A stretch of 64,000 bases of DNA from Pezicula radicicola. Taxonomy: Eukaryota; Ascomycota; Leotiomycetes; Helotiales; Dermateaceae. Where the stretch lies: NCBI GenBank assembly GCA_003008705.1, contig PDUO01000040.1, forward strand, positions 248,001-312,000, in the 5' to 3' direction. Below, in pieces: positions 35,115-44,758 of the stretch. The notes beneath the pieces were generated by a model that was not told the DNA's origin, made no database searches, and saw nothing but the letters and a program-made list of their open reading frames with translations. Within the stretch, counting starts at the first letter, position 1, and the number at the start of each line of letters is the position of its first letter. The position numbers and the translations under genes were made by a program.

Positions 35115-38051
35115 CAGACAGAGCTCAATTGAAGAAGCATCTGCTTCAGAGCCAAAAGCCAAGAAACAGAAAATTCTTGCTTGTGCCCGTTGTCGGCATC
35201 GTAAGCAGAAAGTAGGCGATCTTGAACCAATTCCGAAGAGGCCGAATCAAGCCCTGAGTGTAAATTATTAACGGCCACAGTGTTCGGATACTAGACCTTG
35301 TGATAACTGTACGAAATCTGGAAATGGTATGCTCTTGTGTCTTAAGAAATATTATGCTTTGCTGATGGAAATGTATTAGAGTGCGTGCCATCTGACTCTG
35401 CTGCTTTTGCGGGGTCTAGGCCAAATCTAGAATCAAAGTAAGGATTGCATTTATATACCGTATGAATTGGCTTAAAAGAGATCATATTTATTTGGGTGTA
35501 ACCAAGTCAATTGAGTTACCCAAGTCAACTGAGTTGCTTGAATCAAGTAGATTACTCAAGTCCATTTCTTATGTTTGAATAGATAACTATTCGAAATAAT
35601 CTCTTATAAACTAGCTCGTACGGTATTGATAATTTAAACTTGGTTTATTTTCGAGAGTAGCTAACAAGTTATCAGTTATATTCAGATATTGGAACAAAGG
35701 GTTGCCGATCTTGAGGCTTTGATCCCGCAAGAAAGCCTTGATCACATTGGTGAAACTCCCAGAAATCGGGAGACAGAACCTCGAGCAATCTCGAGATCTG
35801 CTGAGTCGCATCAAGGTTTTCCACCGGCTGTTGGTTTTAATTTACAAACAAAGAAATAGACTTTTGCTGATCGTCCTACAGCCGATATCCCAATCATCGC
35901 CCATATCATTCCGGTCACAACCCGCTCTTACCAACAATATTGCACCAAGAGCAAATTCCTTGAGCTCTCAAGTATTTGGCAATGAAGAAAATGCGTCAAA
36001 CTTCGATTCTTTAGGGTTAGGCTTCTTAGCAGTGTTCGTCAATCTCCATGATGGCGACGATCCGTCCGCTACAGAGTTTGCTCGCCAAGCAGCTCTTGGA
36101 AATCTCTCGGCTGTAAATAGCGTTGTAAAACAATCACTGGATGAGAGAAGTCTTACACTAAGAGACGAAGACTTTCTTATTCAGACTTATCTCAACATGG
36201 CACATTGCCAATATCCGTTTTTGTATAAGCAACAACTACTTAGTTGGGTTGATGAATGGAGGGTACAGCGAAGTCAGAATTCGATTGATCCCTTGGAATC
36301 ATGGAAGGGATTTTTTGTCAATATGGTTTTTGCTGTTGCGTTACTGCTTTCAAAAAGCCCAATGCACGGGTTTCATACTTCTCAGGTAAGAAATCTCATA
36401 CTTCATCTCAACAACTCTGCTCACAGTTCACATCCAAGGCTCTGTACACTCTCGCCATTACGAAATACCTCCCCTCTGTATTCTGCCAACCAAATCGTGT
36501 TCTTCATGCTCAAGCTTATCTACTACTTTCTATGCATGCACTGCACTCGCCTTCAACCGAGAAAATAATAGCCATATCATCCTCAGCAATAAGATACTGT
36601 ATCATGGCTCAACTTCACCTTGCCGAGACAGAACCAGAACGAACCGATGCAAAGTCGACAATCGACATTCAAATTCGACGTCGAGTCTTCTGGTGCGCTT
36701 TTGCTCTCGACAGAGCAGTTTGCAGTTCCTACGACCTATCATTATCGATAGCCGATGATAACATAACAGCTCCGGTACCAACTACTTATCAAATCAATTC
36801 CACCGCGAATTCGTGCTAACCAGATACTAAAGAAATTCGCAAACATAGATGACGATGACCTCCTTACTGTAGCGACAGAAACCCCGCTAACGACCGATCT
36901 ACCTTCAGTGCCAGGCTACACCTGTGTCTCCTCCGCTTTACACATAATCCGAGTCCGACAAATAGAATCTGAAATCCTATCCATAACACTCCACCAAAAC
37001 TTCACAGTGACGCCCTCATCTAACACCTGGCAGTCACAAATCCTTAGCAAGCTAAATCATTGGGCCAGCCACTGTAAATCATTTTCCCGGTCAAGCTTGA
37101 AAGGTTATGTGAGTGTGAGGTGGCTAGCTATGATCTATAATTACAACCTGGTGATGCTATATCGACCTACTAGAAGTAATGTTACGGGAATGGCAGGAGA
37201 TTGGTCAGTGCAAGCATGTAGTCAAGCGTTACTTATGTTTCGGAAATTTCAGATGGGAAGAGAGATCTCTCAACCTTGGTTAGGTGTACGTCTTCCTTCC
37301 TTTCTCTATGTGAAACCATAAACCAAACCAATTCAGTTTTTGCTTTTTTCTTACCTCAAATAACCAGCTCAATGCAATAACTGACCTCAAATAGCTAGTA
37401 ACCCAATTCCAAATCGGCATAACCCTCCTCTACTGTTTCTACGCAACCCCACCCCACTTCCGCACCTCCTCTTACCGTCAAACAACAATAAGCGACGCCA
37501 TCCGCGCCTGTTCTAACACCCTCGCAGTCCTCGCAGATCGCTGGCCCAAAGCCGACTGTCTCCGGGACGTCTTCGAGATCCTAGCTCGCTCCATCCCTAT
37601 TTCCGAACATGCTAAAATACCTGAACGTCTACCTAGAGCTGGTGCTAGTACTATTTTGGAGCTTTTAGGTAGTGTGAGGGCTATTGTTGTGCATCGGTGG
37701 ACTATGGGTATTATTGAAGAGATGGCCAGGGAGGATTTTCCAGCTTGTGTTAGGGGTTCGAGGGATATGACGAGTGGATTGATGGATACGGGGAATGGGG
37801 ATGGCGTGGGCGGTGGGTCTGGATCTGGGTCGGCTGTTTGGAATACTAGTGGAGAGACTCAGATTGTGGATGCTTCTGGGATTCCGGTATTTGGAAATCA
37901 CAGTGTTTTTGATAGCACATACTTTGAGTTGTACCCTGCTACTTGGTCGGTTGGGGGTCAAGGAGGATCTATGAATTCGTTGTTGGAGGATGAATTCCCT
38001 GGTGGATTGCAGTATCCTGTTTCTTTTAATGGGCAGGGGCCTTCGACTTAG
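35098..38051 (+). CDS. Zn2Cys6 transcription factor, eight exons
   Basis: Proposed exons: 35098-35211, 35281-35326, 35380-35437, 35676-35829, 35882-36385, 36427-36774, 36824-37283, 37399-38051, giving 778 residues. The zinc cluster is split by introns: ACARCRHRKQK / CSDTRPCDNCTKSGN / ECVPSD (C-x2-C-x6-C-x5-C-x2-C-x6-C). A coiled coil, YIQILEQRVADLEAL, follows. The MHR domain shows YPFLYKQQLLSWVDEW, IRRRVFWCAFALDRAVCSSY and later NYNLVMLYRPTRS. Intron 3 (238 bases) contains repeat DNA. Introns at 36386-36426 (41 bases) and 36775-36823 (49 bases, branch-like CTAAC only a few bases from the acceptor) are short and less certain; if wrong, the gene would carry frameshifts. Target unknown. Confidence 0.72.
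35500..35635 (-). repeat. Interspersed repeat, copy D, inside an intron
   Basis: This lies within the third intron of the Zn2Cys6 gene. It shares the block GATAACTATTCGAAATAATC (35582-35601) with the copy at 21905-22050. Read in reverse it shows the GACTTGAGTAA / TTGGGTAACTCAATTGA motif series of copy A. The element enlarges an intron that is otherwise of ordinary size. Confidence 0.6.
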
Positions 38052-38573
38052 TTGAGAGCTTCTTCTGTAGTATGAAATGGATGATCTGGCCAAAGAGACC
38101 ATTGAGATCAAGGCTTGGAGATATAATGAGGCGTCTAAGGCCATGTCTGGTGCTGTATTTTATAAGGTATCTTAAGATGTTATGCTCTCACGCGCAGGCA
38201 GGTATCTAACTTACTTACTTTAGGTGAATAAATCAACAGTTCTAGTTTGCGATTTTGAGTGCCTAAGGCTTAGCGCACCAATATTTCAATTCACCACTGT
38301 TAGCTAAAGTAGTATAAAACAGCCGCACTAATCCTTTGTTGACCTTTCCCTCTTTACACCTCTTCCACACAAACAACAAACCGCCATACAACAAGAAGAC
38401 AGATTCTAGTAAGTTCTCCTTTCCCGCCAAGTCTACTCTATACAAAGCAAGATTCTATGAAGCCCTCTTTCTTCAAAACACGCAGCTAATACAGCAGCAA
38501 TACAATAGAACTACCTTGCAACGCAAGGACTCTCTTCCCAATCAACCGCGCACTACCCAAACAACCGACAAAG
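38052..38573. other. Intergenic
   Basis: 3' flank of the regulator and leader of the next small gene. An 87-codon frame at 38336-38599 overlaps the leader without motifs. Confidence 0.45.
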
Positions 38574-39056
38574 ATGGCCAAAAAGACAAAGACTCCTAAA
38601 CAACCTAAAACATCAACCAAACTCAAAACCATCACGCACACACAAACCCAGAAAGCAACACATACTACAACCCTCCCAGCCTCCACCCAAAAATTCACCA
38701 TCCACGGTTCCCTAACAACCATCACACATCCAGTACAAATCAAGACGCAAACTCAAACTCAAGTTCTGGTTTCTACTTCAACTTCTACGGTTATGTCAAC
38801 GCATCATGGGCTTTCTAAGGGAGGAATTATTGGCATTATTGTTGTTGTTGGTGTTTTTGTTTTGCTGGTTTTGGGATGTGTTGGGATGTTAATTTTGAGT
38901 TTGATGAAGGGTAGGAATAAGAAGGGGAGTGCAGGATCTGGTGATGGTGGGGATGTGGGTGTAGAGTTGAGGGGTATGGATGGTGGTTCTGCTGTTTCTG
39001 CTGGTGATCATGATGGTCGGGCTAAGGAGAGAGAAGTTAATCACCTATCCTCTTAG
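38574..39056 (+). CDS. Small single-pass membrane protein, Thr-rich
   Basis: A 160-residue single-exon frame. The first 80 residues are Thr/Lys/Gln-rich (KTITHTQTQKATHTTTLP), then a strong membrane segment GIIGIIVVVGVFVLLVLGCV at about 85-108, a basic stop-transfer KGRNKKG and a Gly/Asp-rich tail. There is no cleavable signal peptide, so the likely topology is a reverse or type III single pass. It resembles fungal SKG6/mid2-like TM proteins only in layout. Function unknown; the low-complexity composition leaves some doubt that it is expressed. Confidence 0.5.
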   Translation: MAKKTKTPKQPKTSTKLKTITHTQTQKATHTTTLPASTQKFTIHGSLTTITHPVQIKTQTQTQVLVSTSTSTVMSTHHGLSKGGIIGIIVVVGVFVLLVLGCVGMLILSLMKGRNKKGSAGSGDGGDVGVELRGMDGGSAVSAGDHDGRAKEREVNHLSS

Positions 39057-39697
39057 TTTGTTAGGAATTGCGGAAGGGGATGTACCCGGGCTTAGCCCTA
39101 GGTTAAGGTGTAATTGTACATGGTCTTATATGGAGTCTTTCTGTAGATGATGATTTCTAGCCCGACTGCAAATGCACATGACCAGTACCAACAGCGTAGT
39201 ACAGTTACTCTCAGTCTATGTCCCAAGTGAACTACATCCACTAAATTGCTTAGTCTCTTAGACAGAAAATAATTGGCACAGCTCTGAAAACTAAGTCTAT
39301 CAATACACTTTGCTTCACAGTCTATCCATCAAAAAGATCAAGCCAAGTAGCCTAACGTTCCATACCCTACAACTCCAAATATTTAAGTGTATGATCAGGG
39401 AATGGTCTCATGGTCACGCGTATTTTAATCTCAGTAAGTTACTCAACTTAACATCAAATGTGTATTACCTACGTATTCAATTGACGTCTAATGAAGAAAG
39501 TCACTTAGACTATAAACCTAAAGACATAGTGTCGTCTTATGTAAGTAAAACACAATCGTTTATATGCTCCATATCAAGAAAATGCAACACAAGAGGGAGC
39601 TTTCTAACTTCGAGCTTGATTTCTATGCAAAATTCGAGATCTCAAAGACTAATATTTTCCCTCCTTCCCTTTTTTTTTGGCGCGCCTCGTGTCTGTT
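39057..39697. other. Intergenic
   Basis: No supported gene. A 132-codon frame (39310-39708) overlaps the pseudogene end and has no motifs. Confidence 0.45.
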
Positions 39698-40249
39698 TTA
39701 GCCATTAGTAAATCGAACAGTCGATTCAAAGGATTTGATGATAATATATATGAAAAGAGGCCGTAAAATGCGATCGAAGAACCAACGTCCAGCTTTCCCT
39801 CCATTTTTCCAGGCTGCTCGCAATCGCTTCTGTTGTCCTTCAATGGCTTTCCGTCGTTCTTCTTTCTTGCGCTTTCGTTCTTCCCTTGCCGCGGCCTCAC
39901 GTTGCTCCTGTTCTTCTCTTGCTGCCTTCTGACATCGCTCCTCTTCTTCTCAATCTTCCCGTGGTGGCTCTTCCGTGTAAGAGTGGGGTCCACTATTCGT
40001 ACTGCCTAAAGTAATCACACCCTCATCTTCTGTGATGGTATGGCGCCTCTTATGCGTTTGAGAGACTCGCTGTATCAAGAAGGCAAGCCACCCATAATTA
40101 GACCAATACCTTGTTCCCCAAGCTGCTTTCCTATTGCCGCCGTGAATAAGTTTGGCAAGCTCGCCAACATGGACTGTCGGTCGCCCGCCAGATGCGCATT
40201 TAAGCAAAACAAATAGCTGCTGAACCTGTGGCCCTCTTGAACAATTTAT
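39698..40249 (-). pseudogene. Broken coiled-coil protein gene fragment
   Basis: Two adjacent open segments are in the same minus-strand frame, separated only by a TGA at 39950-39952 where CGA would read through (PPRED-stop-EEEERCQKAARE). The upstream part (GRPTVHVGELAKLIHGGNRK, WGTRYWSNYGWLAFLIQR) reads like ordinary protein. The downstream part is a charged helix (AREERKRKKEERRKAIEGQQ) ending in a hydrophobic RILRPLFIYIIIKSF segment. Upstream the frame closes at a TAG (40250-40252) and the DNA becomes AT-rich, so the 5' end is lost or degraded. The family is not recognised. Confidence 0.55.
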
Positions 40250-40254
40250 CTATG

Positions 40255-41039
40255 CGTTGTTCTAGTATTTCTTTATAGATTTATTATTTTTTAGGATATT
40301 ACCTAGGTATGCTTTATTGTAGGAACAGATTAAACATATTACTTCCTCGCCTGTATACGAAAACTAGTAGTTTCTATAGTACGGAAAGATCTAATCATTG
40401 GTTAATTGGTTGAGCCAACTTATTCACGGCCCCTAATTAAAGTAATTATAGAGCTTATACCTAATAATTACTTAGTTAAAGGAGTGCCTTACGAAATTCT
40501 AGTAGTTAATATATTGAATTTTATATTTTAAGCCTACGGACGTCCAGGCAATAAGCTGTGTCTCACCGCTGTGTTTTCTGCCGGGCAAAATCCTTCAACG
40601 CGTGCTACAGGGCTTATAAGCGTTCACCGTGCGAAAGCGGTGAGACACAACTTATTGCCTGGTACAGTACCTCCCCTCCGTACTACTTACTACGGCGTTC
40701 CGGACCGGGCGCATCTTTCCTACGTCTTCTCGCTGACTTGGGCTCCGGCTTTGATGAGACAGAACAGTGATGTATCTTCCACCGAACTTCTAGTATCTCG
40801 GATCGATTAGAAGAGGTCAAAACTTGCTGCAAAGTGATTGCGAGAGTCAGTGCCTCGGCTTTTACAACAACTTCATCAGTGTTACGCCTACTTCTAGGTA
40901 CACTTCTTCGATTTTACAGGATCAAAGTCCTCGACATTCAAAAGAAAACCACCCGCGCAATTCCAGACTCAGACTAAGATAAGATAAGAGACTTGAGGTC
41001 TACAGTACCTACCATCTCTCCCCCGTCATTCCTCATTCG
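40255..41039. other. Intergenic with MITE-like element
   Basis: AT-rich to about 40530, then the inverted-repeat element at 40544-40662, then the promoter of the kinase-like gene. Two overlapping 70-79 codon frames lie within and beside the element and are not supported as genes. Confidence 0.5.
40544..40662. mobile_element. MITE-like element with 27-base inverted ends
   Basis: The left end 40544-40570 begins CCAGGCAATAAGCTGTGTCT. The right end 40636-40662 is its inverted complement with one mismatch in 27 bases (26/27). The interior is only 65 bases and codes for nothing. No clear target-site duplication is seen in the flanks. The size and near-perfect ends fit a young foldback/MITE element. 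Confidence 0.75.
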
Positions 41040-41702
41040 ATGTCCTCCAGCCTCGACATCGATATGTCCGAATCAGCTGAAGAGCCCAAACCATCCTCCT
41101 ACGTTGTACTCCTATCCGGAACTCATGTCACTGGCAAAGAAACCCTCGCAGTCTCCCTAGTAAAATCATTGAACTGCCCATGGTTGAAAGCTGAAATGGT
41201 CCACAACTTAGCATCCTTCGGAGCTCGCTCTCAAGCAAAGAAGGGATACAACTATAGCGAAGTCTTCGGGCGAATTTGGCTCTCAAAGATACGACGAATT
41301 GGCTTCTTGTCGGATGGGAACGAGTCGGATGGAGAATCGGAGGTCGAAGCTCCCAGAAAGTTGAGCATAGCTCCTAGGAAGTTCGGGGCGGATTGTACGG
41401 CGCTCATCTCTTGCTATGCAATGCGTAAGCCTGCTCGAGACGCTATTCGGGATGTTATGTTGGCAAATTCGATCAAACCGATATTTGTCATTATGCAAAT
41501 TACGAAAGAGACGCTGTCTGGGAGGACTTTAGGAGCGGAAGAGCCTGAATTGGCTGAGAGGATCATGGGAGAGAAGATAGCGGATATTCAAGAGCCTCTG
41601 GAGGAGGAAAAGGATGTCATATTGATCGACTCGATGCGGGACGTTGATGCTTTGTTCTTGGAGATCAAGGAGGGAATCAGTCGGCAGCTTGCAGACATGT
41701 GA
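41040..41702 (+). CDS. P-loop kinase-like protein, gluconokinase-like
   Basis: A single exon of 220 residues. The P-loop region reads LLSGTHVTGKETLAVSLVKSL near 25-45. Later segments CTALISCYAMRKPARDAIRD and IQEPLEEEKDVILIDSMRDV parallel the CSALK-YRD and LE-P segments of gluconokinase/shikimate-kinase-like proteins. The Walker A motif has GKE where GKS or GKT is usual, so ATP binding may be altered. An acidic insertion (SDGNESDGESEVE) lies in the middle. The true substrate is unknown and the family assignment is by motif order only. Confidence 0.6.
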   Translation: MSSSLDIDMSESAEEPKPSSYVVLLSGTHVTGKETLAVSLVKSLNCPWLKAEMVHNLASFGARSQAKKGYNYSEVFGRIWLSKIRRIGFLSDGNESDGESEVEAPRKLSIAPRKFGADCTALISCYAMRKPARDAIRDVMLANSIKPIFVIMQITKETLSGRTLGAEEPELAERIMGEKIADIQEPLEEEKDVILIDSMRDVDALFLEIKEGISRQLADM

Positions 41703-41891
41703 GGGGGGAGGTTGATGGGCAGCTTGCAAATATCTGAGGGGATTGATTTTGCTATTTTAAATAATGGCAAGAGAAATGCGAGGTGAGTCAATGGTTTGGA
41801 GACTTCAATACGCAATCAAATCGTCTCACGTCTTGACATAAGTTCTGTTCTGCCCTGCATGCTTTTGTTATTTCGTTGCCAATTGCTCCTG

Positions 41892-42587
41892 CTATGAACA
41901 AAAATGATATCCAACCGTCAAGTTGATGTTAACTTTATCCCATGGATACTTTTTCGGATTTGCCAGCCATTCTTGGCAATGTATTCCATGATGTTCCTCC
42001 AAATCACGATTCGTCATTTTCAAAGTCGACGTCCTCTCCCCACCATTTTCCTCTACCACGCGGAAGAACTTTCTCTGGTAGAAAGCGCAATGCCAGAAAT
42101 GCTGTCCCCAAGTGGAGTACAGATCATTTCGATTTCCTGCTAAAACAGAATCCAGCGGCACCTCTATCAGTGGCGACAAGCTGCTGTAGTAATGCCAGTC
42201 CTCCTCCGCCCGCAGAGCCAGGAAATCGTCGTTGAGCTGTTCGTCGAAGCAGTCGGGTGGTACCCAGCTGTAGGACCATAGTTGAAACTTGCAATTGTTG
42301 GCGATAGCTGAGGTGTAGTTCCAGCCGCAACTTGTCGTTATCGTAGGAGGAGGAGGAGCGAGCTCAGGATTGACTTCGAAGTGACGGCTCCATGCTATTA
42401 GCCATAGGAGTGAGGAGAGTGTAGCTCCAACAAAGATTGATGTTATTGATGTTATTATTGTCCGCCATTTGCTCCGCACGTAATACGACTGATCGCGGAG
42501 TATATCTGCTGGAAACTCTTCATCTCTGGGGCTGGAACTTGGCAGGAATGGTACTGTTTCTTCGTCCTTCTTCGATTCTGATGCCAT
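41892..42587 (-). CDS. UstY/DUF3328-like membrane protein 1
   Basis: A single exon of 231 residues from the ATG at 42587; the frame continues upstream only through a TTG. Layout: acidic cytosolic N-terminus, one membrane helix at about 42-66 (IITSITSIFVGATLSSLLWL), then a lumenal domain. Two HxxHC motifs are present, HFWHC (163-167) and HGIHC (200-204), the hallmark of UstY-type oxidases that crosslink fungal ribosomal peptides. Between them and the helix is a Cys-containing segment, NNCKFQLWSYSWVPPDCFDE, closely matched in the protein at 48374-49093. It lies about 4.7 kb from the repeat precursor gene. The precise reaction is unknown; HFWHC differs from the HQLHC of classical UstYa. Confidence 0.75.
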   Translation of the reverse strand: MASESKKDEETVPFLPSSSPRDEEFPADILRDQSYYVRSKWRTIITSITSIFVGATLSSLLWLIAWSRHFEVNPELAPPPPTITTSCGWNYTSAIANNCKFQLWSYSWVPPDCFDEQLNDDFLALRAEEDWHYYSSLSPLIEVPLDSVLAGNRNDLYSTWGQHFWHCAFYQRKFFRVVEENGGERTSTLKMTNRDLEEHHGIHCQEWLANPKKYPWDKVNINLTVGYHFCS

Positions 42588-43292
42588 TTCTGGGCGTAAA
42601 GAAGGAAATGGTTCAGTGACCTTGAACTTCAATCAAGAAAGACAAGTTCGAATGGGAACGATGTGTGTCGCAGCTGCCAGTATGAGGAATCTTGGAGGTG
42701 GGTGGTTTGACTCTCAGTCTCAACTGCAGCGAGTCAAAGTTCAACGAGTGGCAGAAACCACTGCTTGCTGGTCTGGGGGATCACATCAAGCGTCACTCCC
42801 ATTCCCATCACGTAGAGTAGTTCTGAGCATTCCGTCATCGCTATCACGGTCATGTTCATCTGCGGCGTGTGCAATAATCGTCGGTATAGTCAGCAAAATC
42901 CGTCGTATATGCAGTCATACGGCTGCGAGTATTGTGGGGCCGCATATCCTTGATCGGGAGCGAGGGGCAACGTGCATTGACTTGATGTCCCTGGATTACT
43001 GGTAGTATGGATCTGGCGAATGCTAGTCTGACGTGGGGGTTGCACGGTACTCGTAGTCAGGCTTCAAGGATTTTAGTACTGTAGGAACGATTTACCATGA
43101 TTTACCATTATTTAACCATGATTACCATGATTTAACCTTGAGCCGGTACAGTCATCCAGACCCCCCAAGTAAGTGCAATTCTTCTTTCGTTGCACTATCA
43201 CCCTTCAAACAAACAAAGTCAAGTCCAACCAAGCCAACGACAGAGAACCTCAAGCTTCGAGCTTCCCAGCTGTCACGACAATCTCACAAAGA
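42588..43292. other. Divergent intergenic with short tandem repeat
   Basis: Holds the promoters of two divergent UstY-like genes. A 129-codon frame (42616-43005) starts beside one of them and has no motifs. A run of ATTTACCATG-like units lies at about 43089-43136. Confidence 0.45.
43089..43136 (+). repeat. Short imperfect tandem repeat
   Basis: Four to five imperfect units of GATTTACCAT / GATTTAACCAT are read directly, about 155 bases before the start of the second UstY-like gene. Confidence 0.6.
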
Positions 43293-44069
43293 ATGACAGC
43301 AGATATGTATGGCGATTATCGAAAGTATTATATCATCACCCTTCATATCAAAATTCAATTTGCTAAAGTATTTGCAGAATTGAAACCGGTTCAGAGGAAG
43401 CCTTTGAGTCCGTTGAAGATGATGTTGTCCCAAAGGCTCATTCTCGTTCAAAAACCACCAGGGCGTTGAGAATCATGAAGTACTCGCTTGTTGCTTTGCT
43501 ATCACTGTGGGGATTTATCAACATCTCCATGAACATCCTCCAACGAGTCCCCTTTTTGAAACCCCCGGCTCATCACGGATGCTATTGTGGAACTTCTTCC
43601 ACTGAAGCAAAGTCTATGGGGTGCAAGTACGACTCCCTGGCAGCTGCTTGGTTGCCAGAGCACTGTCGAGACGACGAGTTGACAGCTGAGTTCGATCACT
43701 CAGGAGATGGGCCCAACGGTACCGTAAGTCCAGGAACTTTATACAGCTGAGAAGGACACTGACTTATGATACCTACAGTGGCTGTACTGGAGAGACAAGC
43801 AGCACACAATCCCAATTACTTCTGAAGAAATTCAGTATCTGGGAGATACACCCGGCGCACGGTTTCATATGGATTACAGTTGGCATGAAGTCCATTGTCT
43901 CTTCTACTGGAGGAAAGAACACCGATTCCGATTCAATGGCAAGATCCTAGATCCCAGATCTGATTCAGAGGAGCATATCAAGCATTGTGGGGAGGTTTGG
44001 GGTCGAAAAGCTACTTATGGTACTGGTACCGTATCTGGAGTTGTGTTTGATACGAACTCGGAAGACTGA
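43293..44069 (+). CDS. UstY/DUF3328-like membrane protein 2
   Basis: Three exons (43293-43324, 43378-43723, 43779-44069) give 222 residues. Acidic N-terminus, membrane helix at about 44-64 (YSLVALLSLWGFINISMNIL), then CGTSSTEAKSMGCKYDSL and WLPEHCRDDEL, a Cys motif shared with the other UstY-like proteins here. Two HxxHC motifs follow: HEVHC (162-166, in WHEVHCLFYWRKEH) and HIKHC (192-196). The first intron (53 bases, TTGCTAAAG branch) joins the N-terminus to the helix in frame, and the second is 55 bases. Probable Golgi/ER-anchored oxidase acting on a secreted peptide; this is an inference from the family. Confidence 0.77.
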
Positions 44070-44758
44070 CTTAAAGTCAGGGATCTCTGTTTATTTGGAT
44101 GTAGACAGCCTTTATGGGGAATTCGAATTCGGGCCACATGATCCCGTTGATTGATTGTAGTCTACAAAATTGAGAAGCAGCTATTGCAGCAATTGATGTC
44201 CTTACTTTGTCAAACAATTTCCTGGGAAAGCTGAGAAATTGTGAACTGGGGAGACTTGGTTTGGTGGTGGAAGTGCCCGTATTAAAGTAACCAATAGAAC
44301 ATGAAGTTTCTCTTTTCACTCTAGCTCCCACACAAGTCTCATTCGTCCTTCGGTGGCGAGGACTTAAGCCTTCCGAGTTCATTCTGCGTTTTGTGACTAT
44401 TATCACTAGAATTACCAAGACTGGTAAACGCTGAATTCAGCAACCATCCCGATCGCGTAGTACACGTGCCATATCCTATGATAGCCTGCAGCTAAATCAC
44501 CGCTAACGCATATAAGCAAAGAAGAGAGGGGCCCAATCCTCGAGGCCATCCATGCATTAGGATTTGACACCTTTTGTGGAATCTGCATACATCCTTGCTA
44601 GACTGAGCTCATCCCGGGAGTTGACAAGCTCAGGCTTTATCTTCCTCCCAGTAGTCATATCTTTCCGGTACTCTGAATCTTGCAGCTTGACCATACTTTC
44701 CAACAACACCAATCCTCACCTCACCCATTTTCAAAACATCCATATCATTGCTACAAAC
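44070..44758. other. Intergenic between UstY-like genes
   Basis: Separates two tandem plus-strand genes and holds the second one's promoter. A 113-codon minus frame (44077-44418) has no motifs. An ATG-less upstream extension of the next frame reaches 44564. Confidence 0.45.

Noticed and set aside
36775..36823. Frameshift in the third zinc-cluster regulator
   Set aside because: A GT/AG intron of 49 bases in phase 0 explains the change of frame, so I kept the intact model, with reduced confidence.
42616..43005. 129-codon frame beside UstY-like gene 1, considered as a second small peptide gene
   Set aside because: It starts inside the divergent promoter, has no signal peptide or repeats, and its composition is that of a chance frame.
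44077..44418. 113-codon minus frame between UstY-like genes 2 and 3
   Set aside because: It begins with a hydrophobic stretch but has no HxxHC motif and lies in the 3' flank of gene 2.
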